Assembly (NCBI GenBank): GCA_034190875.2
Contig: CM067346.1
Location: forward strand, 46,127,432-46,191,431
Length of the DNA: 64,000 nucleotides
Direction: 5' to 3'
Source: Urechis unicinctus
Lineage: Eukaryota; Annelida; Polychaeta; Xenopneusta; Urechidae
Made by a program: the position numbers and the translations under genes. The notes under the pieces are model-generated. The model did no database searches. It was not told where the DNA came from and saw only the letters and a program-made list of their open reading frames with translations. Positions 27,691 to 41,295 of the stretch are shown here, one piece after another. Within the stretch, counting starts at the first letter, position 1. Every line of letters starts with the position of its first letter.

Positions 27691-30600
27691 TATATACGTA
27701 TATAAACACACACACTTATAAATATACACATATATATGCTATTTATAGATAGCTGCTCGGCGCTCCGAAGCTTGGCATCGGAAACAGTGTGTATACATAT
27801 ATATATATATGTGTGCGTGTATGCGTGTTTGTGTATATATACCCCCTTTGATTGCACCGGGACATCCAGTGCATACTGTCGCTGAGACATAAAGACAGTA
27901 TTTACACGGACCGAGAAGAGCTGGTAACGCGCACTATTATAAGATCACGGTCGATTACGTAAGGTTTGGCCTACTTAGACACGAACTGCAGATAGCCTGC
28001 TGCTAAGCTGCTGCAGTAGAAAACATTCAAACTAAACGTCCTTTTTACTGTTTTCTTTTACTGTGAATGCTTAAAATACTGTTACAATCATTATCAAGTT
28101 CTAATTACTGACAAAATTTCATGTCCGTAAATACAGCCGTTTCAGAGATATCAGCGAGGAGAGAACTCGTACCAAAAATCGCAATAGGTACTCTAAAATA
28201 CATGTCATTATACAAAGTACAAAAGGTGAAAATAAGTATTTTTTTCGCCTATTCCATGCTACAATAATTGCTTGTTACAACCATATAATTCATATGTTCG
28301 TAACTGCAGTAGTTATGGAGGAGATAGTTACAGAAAATGAGGGAAAAAATCGACAAAAAATCGATCCCATAAGCCTCCAACACTGCGCATGCGCATCAAA
28401 CTGGATCGCCAGTTGTGTCCCAACTTGATCTATCATTCCCCAAAATTTCATGTCGATATGTTTAACCGCTCCGGAGAAAAGCCCGAAAAACCTTGACTGG
28501 AGAAGAAAAGAAAAAAAAGAAAAAAAAAAAAATTCTGGCTAAACCAATACTATCGTTGGAAGACATAATAATAATGGTAAAAAATTAAAATGTACGAGTT
28601 TTTATAGTTTTTTTATTGTTTTTTTATATTTTATTTTTATATTTAATGCAACTTTTAAATCAATATTTACAAACTTGTCAAAACATACAAATTTTCATGA
28701 TCATTGACACTCTCCAACTTTCTATTATTCTATTTCTATACATATGGTCCGTTACGTTGACCTAGCAGGGGCTGGGACACGAGGAGAGTGACAGAGAGAC
28801 ACGAGTCAATTATAGACTGTAAAGCAAATTCCCGAATCGGGTTCATAAATTATCTTATCTTATCTTACCTTCTTTGACGGTCTTCATGCAGAACAGAACA
28901 TCACTTCCTTCTCGTTGTCATGCGAAAGCCATTCGCGTTTTTCTCCTCCATTAATTAGCCAGGCAGGATTCCAGCGTCTGCAGCGCTTCTCTTTTTCATA
29001 CAGTGCTCTCTGAGCTTTTTCATTCTCTTCAAATTTGCGTTTTAGAACCGTGAACATAACGCCACATCGACATCTTCAGAAATTGTGTACTGTTGAAAAA
29101 TCGCATGCCCTTATATAGGCTTGCTTGCCGACGACTTGGAAGTCAACTCGCAGGAAACGCCTAAAGAAAACATGCCACGCGTGTTACGTAAGTCGTACAA
29201 TTGTTGGTAGGCCTATCGTTAAATGCGCACTGCAATCACAAAGCAGAAGCGAAAGAAAAGTCACGAGGAGCGCATGAAGAAAACATCGCGCGTGTACAGG
29301 TGATGTTACGTCTTTCCGTCGCGTCACTTACGAATGTTACTAGCGCGAGAATAGTTGACTTACCTAATTTCACAGTCATATTAATTTTGTTTTGTAGTGG
29401 TTATTACGATTATAGATAATCATTGCAAATGTTCTTGTATGCATGATTTCAGCTTTCCTGCATAACCTGGCTTTTATCTCAATTTTTATGAATACCATTC
29501 ATAGATGATACATGGTAAATCAAATTAATGAATTCAAATAAAAATGCCTTTATGCGATGGAAAAGCGGTTACATAAAATTTGTCAACAGACAGGAAATGG
29601 GGAGATTCGTTGATTCGTTGTTGCCAAGTAACCGTTCGACTTACTCAGGTCAGTAGGTGCATGTTGTATTTAAACATGAGAGGCTGCCATTAGATAGCTT
29701 GGGAGGGAGTGGAGTGGGCTATTGTTCATGTTCTTGTCTTCACACCAGATATCGTGATGGGTCCAAAATTTAACACCGACTGCAGCCAGCTGATCCCTGA
29801 TCTATGGATTATAAAGTCCTTACAAACAATCGAGGCACGTTAGTTGTATAACTTTTTGTGTGAGCCCATCTATGCCATCGGTTTATTCAACAGTGTACAT
29901 ACTATGGGTCATTAAATTACGTAAGACATGATAGTATACAGACGAGAAGCTTTCTTATTTCATGCGTTTGTCGGGTTTATGATTCAAGCGGCACTTAATC
30001 ACGCGAGCCCCGCTGCTGTTGTATTGAACTGGACGCGTCGTGTTAGCGCGGAAAAAATCTACCCGCCAGCCGGGCGGCTAGTTGTGATTATTTACCCGCC
30101 CGACTCAAATTTCACCCGCCATTGGCGGGCGGGCGGGTGGTAATTTCGAGCCCTGCATGGGGTAGGCCTCTACTGCAGACATAGAGGCCAATTGTAGGTC
30201 TATGCTTTAACTAGTTCTACAGGACATCTGAGTAGACGTCCTCATTGTTCGATCCCAACGCAATCCACAAATCCACCATTCAAATCAGATAACTTGAACG
30301 TATAGAACCTGGCGAGTTATTTGGTTTCATCGCATGTTTTGATGGTAATGAACAATTTGCACCTATGATCACAATGCATTCACCGGACATAGATTACCAT
30401 TACGATTGCAGTCTAGCGAACGGATAGCAAACAAATACCTAGCTCCAGTCGAACAGTAATATGAATATATACCGTTCTGCTACAACATTTTCCGCGCGTC
30501 CAAGAAAACGCGTTTTGGCTAATGTGCTACATAACGCATCTACAAAATAACATAAATCAGGAGCCTGTACAAAAAAAAGTCCTAACGCACAAAAAAAAAA

Positions 30601-32254
30601 CCAATCGACGCTAATCTTCAAGAAACAGAGTTCAGGAAAGACCGTCGGACCACAGACATGTCCGGTATTTTTCTCTTTGGTCCAGTAAAAAAAGCCATTT
30701 CCATCGGTCATTGTGTCCGACAGTTTATTTCGTCAATTAGAGAAATAGCGACTGTACAGCCATCTTTCTAAACCAGCGTTGCTGGTTTCTTTTTGCCGAA
30801 CATATCTGAAGAATAATAATTACACGAAATTTATAGCAAGGACCCACTTTTACAAATCAAACAATTGACCGGAACAGTGAGCACTGGTGAGCGGATTTGG
30901 GAGAGCGAAAGTTGTGTTTTCGTTTTCTAAATTTAGGATATTATCAGTAGCGAGGTTTTCGCGGGTTTTGTGCTTCGCTGGAGAACTGGGATTTTCGTGG
31001 TTTGTGACATGTTTGCGCCAAGAATGAGATAGCAGCTCAAGCAGTGGTTGAGGTGAGAGAAGAAACAGAGGTCACTACTGATGAAGAGGAGGTTGCAGAA
31101 GATATAGCTCGGTTGGTCAAAGCAGATGAGTCGGACAGTGATGGGTCTGATTTAGACTACTTCTCCGGCTGCAAGGAGGATAAAATATTTATGTACGCAC
31201 AGGACATCACGATCTAATTTGGGTGATATGTCCTTTGCATACAAAGATATTTTTTTAGATTGTAATGTTGACAATAAACTAATTTTACCCTAACAAAAAA
31301 TGTTTTCTTCTTATGCTAACGATTAATTTTGAGATTTCGCAAAATGATAAATTTTAATTTGGTCCGGTAAAAAAAAAAGTCCTGGTCCGGTAAAAATTGA
31401 GGACTTTACAGGACACCGGTCCTGTAAAGTCTGAAATTCTTTCCTGAACTCTGAAGAAATGCCATCTATATATCATTTCCGCCATTTTGGAAAATATTGA
31501 GTCGCGTGATTTCCCGCGATATCCCACCGCCTCATCCGCATTGCCTTAGCATTAGTCGTCGATGGGTCACGTCATTTTGAGCATGCGCGATACACGTGGT
31601 CTTGAACTTGAAAACAAACATGTTGCTGTTTTTCGGACTTTTTACCGCTTCCCAAATTTATCGAACTATAAATAATTACCATGGATGAAATCCCCCACCG
31701 AAAGGGATAAGATTGTCCGTGAACATCATTGCATTCTAAAACTACATCACTTAAGTATGTTTGGTATTTGGTAGTTATCTGAATCGATCTCAAAATTATT
31801 ACATTGCGTCGGTTTAAGAGAAAGTAAGACGTCTACTCAGACGTCTTGTACTTGTTGTAGGGCTAACATTAACAAATACCATGTGATGTTTTGTTTATCA
31901 AAATGGTGGTCATCGCACCTGGATTACCTGGAAATCTATATTAAATGGCATCTATTAAAGAACCGCATGAATACTGAGTAACTTTTGGCCTGTTACTACA
32001 TATTTTTTCACAGGCTCTTGATATATGTTGCACCGTACAAAATTGTAATCTGACAACATCGTCAGATCATGTGACTCCTCAATTATCGTCCACGATGCCT
32101 TTGATTTGTAAATGCCAACTATACAGTAACATTAACAAACGTAACAACATAGCAATACCTTCATGTATTGAATTTTCTTATTCCCCATTGCAAATTGACG
32201 AACATGGCGGGTATTCTTGGTACAGGAATGTTTGATGCACAAAGCGAGAGCCAT
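16339..32254 (-). CDS. PRDX5: peroxiredoxin-5 (atypical 2-Cys), six exons
   Basis: Thiol peroxidase that reduces hydroperoxides and peroxynitrite. Exons, 5' to 3': 32159-32254, 25571-25705, 18544-18585, 17469-17558, 17155-17249, 16339-16486; all GT-AG, phases agree, 201 residues. Residues 1-22 are basic, Ser/Thr/Arg-rich and without acids, like a mitochondrial leader. Met23 could start a cytosolic form, as in the mammalian gene. The peroxidatic Cys75 lies in PGAFTPGC with Thr72, and the conserved Arg is in SRRYSM. The resolving Cys of GLTC in mammals corresponds to Cys177 in GLACLLC. Oddities: a second Cys180 three residues on, a tail of about 15 residues past the family end, and no SQL-type peroxisomal C-terminus. 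Intron 2 contains the LamG gene on the other strand. Intron 1 is 6.5 kb and full of transposons. Confidence 0.9.
16617..16624. promoter_or_regulatory. perfect CRE motif in PRDX5 intron 5
   Basis: TGACGTCA, a full palindromic CREB/ATF site, sits 24 bases before a plus-strand ATG in good context (GATCATGGCTGCC at 16648) that opens only 21 codons. It could be a promoter fragment or chance. Confidence 0.3.
17627..18065. repeat. (TA)n then (GA)n microsatellite in PRDX5 intron 3
   Basis: TA run with CATA and AAATA variants, ending in about 40 bases of GA. It lies between exon 4 (17469-17558) and exon 3 (18544-18585). Confidence 0.97.
18183..18422. repeat. (GT)n-(ATGT)n compound microsatellite
   Basis: GT run (18189-18258) followed by ATGT units and GTTT/GCAT/GCGT variants, in the same intron. 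It shows the same succession of unit types seen in the large array at 11785-13632. Confidence 0.97.
18586..19599. other. PRDX5 intron 2, no feature seen
   Basis: Unique-looking AT-rich intronic sequence between PRDX5 exon 3 and a SINE-like element. Confidence 0.4.
19600..19850 (+). repeat. SINE-like element with widely shared core
   Basis: Contains the phrases TAGTCGCCTCTTACGACATG, GGATACAGCGGACCTATTCT and CCCCGAACCCACAGGG. From memory these belong to a short interspersed-element core that recurs in many invertebrate genomes; I could not run a search. The 134-codon open frame across it is a by-product. Confidence 0.55.
20201..24965 (+). CDS. secreted protein with one laminin-G-like domain, six exons
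   Basis: Exons 20201-20254, 20520-20607, 20815-20987, 21332-21443, 21581-21766, 24646-24965; phases agree, 310 residues. Exon 1 encodes a hydrophobic signal peptide ([14 protein letters not shown]). The next exons give a single LamG/ConA-like beta sandwich with the family landmarks [35 protein letters not shown] and [10 protein letters not shown]. Two usual features differ: the first Cys of the closing G-C-I motif is Met here, although the late Cys (ITAC) is kept. After the domain comes a charged, likely helical stretch ([14 protein letters not shown]), then an acidic, Pro-rich tail ending NPIYT. The gene lies wholly inside PRDX5 intron 2, antiparallel. Nearest known types are single-LamG secreted proteins; ligand unknown. 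Choice of the exon 2 acceptor is the least certain step. Confidence 0.75.
22393..22582 (+). repeat. 36-bp minisatellite in LamG intron 5
   Basis: Five units of CAGCCAGGTCAGTCAGGATG plus a spacer; two full 36-base units and shorter ones lacking the CACCGT part. The frame stays open ([12 protein letters not shown] repeated) because 36 is a multiple of three. Between LamG exons 5 and 6 with no splice-site support for being coding. Confidence 0.9.
22600..23734. other. LamG intron 5, nothing recognised
   Basis: A 111-codon minus-strand frame at 22926-23261 is Cys/Leu-rich without recognisable domains and is not supported. Confidence 0.4.
23735..24240 (-). pseudogene. decayed coding sequence, family not recognised
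   Basis: Reading the minus strand, open pieces follow each other in shifting frames: [11 protein letters not shown], then [17 protein letters not shown], then [20 protein letters not shown], then [18 protein letters not shown], then [19 protein letters not shown] and [10 protein letters not shown] before TAG at 23735. Natural-looking protein sequence broken by stops and about four frameshifts, without introns, points to an old processed copy. I do not recognise the parent. It sits in the LamG gene's last intron and so also in PRDX5 intron 2. Confidence 0.5.
25426..25431 (+). terminator. candidate poly(A) signal of the LamG gene
   Basis: AATAAA about 460 bases past the LamG stop and 140 bases before PRDX5 exon 2 on the other strand. 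Confidence 0.45.
26100..26440 (+). repeat. SINE-like dispersed repeat, copy B
   Basis: Body and tail of the family seen at 5980-6400: AATTCAAATCAGATACCTTGAA, TATTACGATTGCAGTCGTGG, GTGGCACAGCCTTGCC, GGTGATGGAGTAAAGAC. The head with the pol III box is missing. Confidence 0.6.
26441..27353. other. PRDX5 intron 1, no feature seen
   Basis: AT-rich intronic sequence without recognisable coding or repeat structure. Confidence 0.4.
27354..30155. mobile_element. hAT-like DNA transposon, non-autonomous, 2.8 kb
   Basis: Left end CAGGGCTAGAAATTA and right end TAATTTCGAGCCCTG are inverted repeats with one mismatch. The flanks are CATGG at 27349-27353 and CATGG at 30156-30160, a 5-base target duplication. 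Subterminal regions are rich in CCGGCC/CCCGCC on both sides. Ends starting CAGGG and 5-8 base duplications are typical of hAT elements. No transposase frame was found inside; it contains a TA microsatellite (27458-27700) and a perfect TGCGCATGCGCA palindrome at about 28383. Confidence 0.7.
27458..27700. repeat. (TA)n microsatellite inside the hAT-like element
   Basis: TA runs with GATA and CTATA variants; (AC)/(GT)-like variants continue to about 27840. Confidence 0.95.
30214..30420 (+). repeat. SINE-like dispersed repeat, copy C
   Basis: Complete head and body: TCTACAGGACATCTGAGTAG, a canonical B-box-like GTTCGATCCC at about 30249, GCGAGTTATTTGG, GCATGTTTTGATGGTAATGA, ATTACCATTACGATTGCAGT. 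Confidence 0.65.
30626..31453. mobile_element. TIR element with 16-bp perfect ends
   Basis: CAGAGTTCAGGAAAGA at the left end is matched exactly in inverse by the right end. It is flanked by AAGAAA at 30620-30625 and 31454-31459, a 6-base target duplication. Longer subterminal similarity (GGTCCGGTAAAAA, AGTCCT, ACCGGTCCTGTAAAG) continues inward. About 830 bases, so non-autonomous. The CAGAG ends suggest hAT. It carries a coding-like acidic segment at 31023-31217. Confidence 0.75.
31023..31217 (+). pseudogene. acidic C-terminal coding remnant inside the TIR element
   Basis: About 64 open codons ending in [20 protein letters not shown], then a Glu/Asp-rich run ([20 protein letters not shown]), then [20 protein letters not shown]. 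The composition is protein-like, with an AG just before it (CGCCAAG). Probably the last exon of the parent element's transposase or accessory protein; family not recognised. Confidence 0.4.
31829..31866 (-). repeat. SINE-like repeat, head fragment (inverted)
   Basis: Reverse complement reads AGCCCTACAACAAG..AGACGTCTGAGTAGACGTC, the head of the family at 5980 and 30214. Confidence 0.5.
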
Positions 32255-32376
32255 GGTTCTGTGCACGGCTTGACAGATAGGAAGAATAGTAGAAGATAAA
32301 CGCTAACTGCCAACAACATTTTCGCTGTTTTTCTCGTCATAACGTTTGACATCGCTCAGATTCTGCCATACGGACC

Positions 32377-32421
32377 CTCGCCCCTAAGGTGTCATCAGAT
32401 CATCTAAACACCAGGGGCGAG
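32377..32421. promoter_or_regulatory. hairpin 125-170 bp upstream of the PRDX5 start
   Basis: CTCGCCCCT-AA-GGTGT pairs with ACACC-A-GGGGCGAG across a 15-base loop. Could be a 5' untranslated-region structure or promoter palindrome of PRDX5 (minus strand). Confidence 0.35.
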
Positions 32422-34533
32422 TTGCCTTGCCTACGCGAAACTATAACAATGAAATATTCACAATCCCAAATTGTGGTATATCTTGATGATTTCACTACCA
32501 CAGGTTCAGATTTTATCATAATATCGCTTAACAGATATTATGTGACTTTGAGTTAACATTAAATTGGACTAAAATTAGTTGAACCCAGTTTCATTATCTT
32601 GTTGACTCCAATAACACTTGTTGAAAGCCTCGTCTGACCCCAAAGCAATCAATTTCTACAGGATTGGCCGTGTCCTCAGACACCCAGTCACCCCAAATAA
32701 ATCCACCATGTGCTCTTATTGCTACCCTGTGGGTACCACACATCAACATACACAACGGAAATTGTATCACTTATTCCTCCATAACTTACAAGACCGAAAT
32801 GTCACGATACTGTTCGGTACAACCTGCGTAAACTCAGTTAAGCTCCTCATTCGGAACAAATTGTCCGTTTGAACCAAGGACTTTGAATACTTCTATGACC
32901 TTGTTTGCTTTTAATCATGCGTTTTTTGTGCATAAGTAGCTAGTGAACTAGAAAACAAACTCAAGGACAAAATATTTCGAAGCTCGGCCCGAAGGCATGT
33001 GAACCGTTTTCCGCAGGAGGAATGAAGTAGGTCGGTAAATAAGACAGAAGCTGTCGGAGCTGACCAAATGCTCCCCACTCCACTAAACAAGATACTTCTC
33101 TACCTGTGCTCTCGAGGGTGTACGACATGGACCAATCCATTTTGTCCCCAATCAAAGGGATCAGGGTATCAACCGGCAGTTCGTTTTAATGTCTGATATT
33201 TACAAACAGAAAAACGGAAACCGACCCACCCTATTCCCCGCCATTATTCCATCCGAAACCTCACCAAAGACACCATCTAAATCCTCTTTGTGCTAACCCC
33301 ATTCGACCCCTATAATCTTTCCCATGCTAACCCCGTGTAATCCCCATCGTTTCCGCCCTAACCCCCGCCATAACCCCATCCTTATCCCCGCTGTGTACAT
33401 TATGATTACCATGGCATCCACAGTTTAGAGCATGAACGTTGTAATTGCCGTAGAGCCAAATTTGACACACTTGTGTCCTCTTGAGGCCTCGGGTGACCTA
33501 TGAGGTCACATCCAGTATGCCCATGACATTCAGCACAAAAAAAATAACCCTTCGGCAACCTCCTTGGACTTAAACTGATTTGCACTGAGAGCAGACAGAC
33601 AGACCAAGAGACATTCACAAATATGTATTAGATAAGCAAATGCTATATAGAGTATAGGGCAGTTCGTTCTGAATAGCTCTTTTGAACCAAGTGGAGCTTG
33701 TGATCGACTGTTGGTCTGTTGGGTTAGTTCTGAACAGTTTCAATTGGCAGATAAGTCACCTCGACTGCAAAATCTTTCTAACCTTGTATGACCTATTTGA
33801 TAACCTATTTAAAGCATTATGCACATTGGTTGTCCAAAAGCAGGTCGAAATCAGAGCAATGAAAAACTTGTTTGACCTCCATGTTAAACTTAGCCAGCCA
33901 AATGTTGATATCTCACGGCTCGCGCTATCTCCAGACGATACTCACCATTATCATGCAACAATACATTCAAAATAGAACACTTATATATCAACTTATATGT
34001 TACTTACTTGGAAACATTTTGTCGAAAATTATTTTCCGTCTCCGTTAAATGTTCTTAGAGCAATACATGTCAATAGATATATATGTATGACCTCTTCAAA
34101 GTACTTGATATGGAGTGAGATAATTACATGTTTTTGGTCTCATTTCTATTCAATTGCGCTCCAATTTGACTGAGCCGAATAGCCGAAGTCATTCATCAAC
34201 ATCACAACCTTTACCATTTGTAGGTATAATGTTAATGTTTGTGTAAATTCTTTTAGTTTTGTTGTTTTTGGCAATGGGTTTTTGTCCATGAAGCTCTAAC
34301 AAGCGACAGATCTGGGACACCAAAAATACGGATGAAAACCTTGGCTGGTCGCCGCATTGTCAGGCTGTTGAACTGAGCCACAAATAGAACTGCACAACTT
34401 TTTTTATCATGTGGGCTGTCAACCCATATCAAGTTATCACGATTATATTGCTCGTCTGCGACCTTCAAAGATGAGCATATAAACCACATATCGTTGTAAG
34501 AAAACCATCTGCTGACTGTCTTACGTGGTCGAA
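32422..34533. other. intergenic between divergent PRDX5 and phospholipase B genes
   Basis: No coding exon recognised. 33230-33400 is C-rich on the plus strand with recurring AACCCC at irregular 10-20 base spacing. Confidence 0.45.
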
Positions 34534-38642
<4,109 letters not shown>

Positions 38643-38774
38643 TTAGGTAGTTATTGGACAATACTACACTGCGTTGTCAAACATGTGTTTAACGGTGATT
38701 TTTCGGAAGTGTCTGGTTGTCGTTTTGCAGCAATGTATCTTGGTGATTCCTAACATATCTTGACTTGTTGGAAT

Positions 38775-38835
38775 CTGAAAAGGTGTCCTTTATACGCAGG
38801 TGTCCGTTATATATGGATGTCCGCGGAAAACGGCT
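38775..38835 (+). repeat. pogo/Tigger-type MITE fragment
   Basis: AGGTGTCCTTTATACGCAGG then TGTCCGTTATATATGG: tandem-like 'GTGTCCGTTATA' phrase typical of these elements; the same phrase is at 56985. In the phospholipase 3' region. Confidence 0.5.
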
Positions 38836-38872
38836 CAAGTTTCACTGCACTGCATGTCATGAGGTTAAAGAG

Positions 38873-38878
38873 AATAAA
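38873..38878 (+). terminator. candidate poly(A) signal of the phospholipase gene
   Basis: AATAAA 230 bases after the stop codon. Confidence 0.5.
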
Positions 38879-39494
38879 ACACATGTTCCTTATATGTTTT
38901 GACTCAGGTTACCATACTGTTCACCGATGAAGATGACCCGTTGGTTTTCGAATCCATCCCCGAATCCTTACAAATTTAATAAAGGGAACATTCAATATTG
39001 TTATATTTTGTGTCAGTTCACTGGCGCTTACAGTAACAAACGGATATCGGTCTGTCGATCTTTTCAACAATTGTCCATCATCGTTGTGATCTCACCTCTC
39101 TGTTTACGTTAAACCGCAGTATTCCATTCCTTCTTACCGTGATATAAGTCTAGAATTCGTCAATTAACTGAGTGTTTACTCAAATCCGTATTCGCCATCC
39201 ATAGTTACAGTCTTGAGAAAAATATCGATATCTTAATCCTGTAGGGCGAAGAATAAAGGAAGGAAGAAAACAAGAAAGCTAAATATGAAACCGAGAGATG
39301 AAGACTGAGAGTCGCATTGAGAGAGTGAAGGACAATGTGAAGGAATTGACGAAATCCGAACCATTGAATAAAAGCCAAAACAGGCAGGGAATAATTCATC
39401 TTGAATGAAAAACAGTAATCCCAATTTCAAGATATCATTTTATTATAACAACCTCTGACATGATGGAACATTGTATTGAATAATTAATAGGTTT

Positions 39495-39500
39495 TTTATT
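39495..39500 (-). terminator. candidate poly(A) signal of the PRD-class gene
   Basis: TTTATT on the plus strand is AATAAA on the minus strand, about 55 bases past the stop codon. Confidence 0.5.
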
Positions 39501-39552
39501 TAAAATGATACAAATACATATCTGGTACAAATTCTCCTTTGAAGCGTCTCTA

Positions 39553-41295
39553 TTAAGTAAACTGAGTTATTCCATCCTGTACATAAGATGTCTGGTGGAA
39601 CAAGTGTCGCGGGTGCGTTTCGTAGGAGCATGCGGAGATCATATTTCCAGGAGTGTGCGCATGCGTAGTGTGTCCATCACCTTCCGGAGTGAAATGCACA
39701 GAATTCTGCACCAGTGTGTTATTCAGACAAACGTTGGCATCATCGCCCGGTGATGTGCTTGTCGGCACATTGACTGCTGTAACATTGTCACAATTGACAT
39801 CTGTACCAAATCCGTATTGTGTCCACGACTGACAAATCCTTGCTGCTGCACTGAGATCAAATTGACCAAAGTCAGTTACTGTTGTTGATTCAGATCCAAC
39901 CCAATCATGCTGGGGATAGTGATCTGTGGATCCTTGGTACGTCTCGTAGTAATACGATCCAGGGCTTGTAGACACATTCTCTGAGGCTGTGTGATAGCTG
40001 TTGGAGCCATTTTGTGAGGTCGCGAGATTTGATTGGTACCCCTCCCAGTAGGCGGCTTCCGGTGGGTATGAACTATCGCCGTTTGGTAGTTGGTCTTGGG
40101 CTGGTTGCCCTGTTTGAGTACCATAATGATCGACCCTGTTAAACACACACAGTCAATTTCTCTCTTACACATAAGGGAGTGGTAATTGTAAAATGCTCTA
40201 AATTTGGATATTTGACCAATTGAGAGGGAACTAAATAGTTTTTACGATCTCTGCTAAACTGAACATTCATTTTCTCCCTTGCACTATCCTTGCTTCGGCT
40301 GTCACTTTTTCAAAAAAAAATTTAAAGTTATCGGAACTTTAAAAATTATAGTTTTCCTGACATCGCTGCAATTCTACGAATAAGTCGTCAGTAGAGGAAC
40401 GGCTCCTTCAATAAAACGTGCAGCAATATGATCAGCACAGCAACAATGACGTCACGGATACTGACCCGATTTCATTGGTGACGAATTGAAGCGGGTCTTT
40501 ACAGATTTGTACCAAGTCTAACTGTAACGTTTTGAAAATGTGCCTCCGGTATAATAAACTGGAACTTTACCTTGCAGATGGTGTGATGTCATCAGCGCAC
40601 ATTTTCGTTGTGGATGGTTTTAAACCGGTCCACTTCCTATTACCGGTCGTACCAGCTTTCAGAGTGATGGTCTCGTTCGCTCTCGTCGTGCCAGGGGGCG
40701 CGCCTTCGTGTTAAACAGTTTCTCGCGCATCCAATTAACGTGACCAGATTTCGAACTCTTCCTGTATTTAGAACGTCGGTTCTGGAACCACGTCTAAAAG
40801 CAAACATAAAAAATCTACATTTTGATTTAATTTATCATCATTTTAATGGGATTGGGTGGTTGGTTTTTTTAAGTAGCACGCGTGGTGGGGAACTTACACA
40901 TATCTTCTCGACGGGGATAGTGAGTCGGTGAGCGAGAGTTGTGAGAACGCTAACATCCGGGTAGTGAAACTGTTGGAAAACTAACTCCATAGCTTGGAGC
41001 TGAAGTCACAAGACAGCACAGTTCAGTAGTTATATCATATAGGTTGATGGTGTATGTGACTATGCTCTATAAAGCATTCGATAATACTTCTGTCATTATT
41101 ATATTATTATTATTACTATTTATTGTGTTATCATCATATATTCCAGTATGATTCACGTATAAAATCAAAGATTAAAGAGCCAAGAAATAGGTGGACTTGA
41201 AACTCAATTTGTTCATGTTAAGAATGAAGTCCTACCTGTGCTCCGGTGAAGTTGGTCCTGCCTGCCTTGCGTTCAGGTCTTCTCACAGCCGGCAT
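39553..41295 (-). CDS. divergent PRD-class homeobox gene, four exons, apparent frameshift
   Basis: Transcription factor. Exons: 41236-41295, 40898-40999, 40571-40793, 39553-40135. The ATG follows an in-frame TAG. A complete 60-residue homeodomain starts at residue 9: arm and helix 1 from RKAGRTNFTGAQ and LQAMELVFQQF, then HYPDVSVLTTLAHRL, then TIPVEKIC joined to TWFQNRRSKYRK. Trp48, Phe49, Gln50, Asn51 and Arg53 are all present. One intron falls between homeodomain residues 46 and 47, typical of PRD-class genes, as is HYPDV. No paired domain. Exon 3 is 223 bases; its homeodomain frame meets TGA at 40656, while the frame that joins exon 4 in phase is open from about 40700. One extra C in the C5 run at 40694-40698 (plus-strand G5) would unite them, giving about 320 residues with a Ser/Thr/Tyr/Gln-rich C-terminus. 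As it stands, a 99-residue product keeps the homeodomain. Orthology not assigned. Confidence 0.85.

Noticed and set aside
39553-41295. Calling the homeobox gene Msxlx because of its nearness to Nkx2-1
   Set aside because: The 46/47 intron and HYPD segment fit PRD-class better, and I could not verify similarity to Msxlx.
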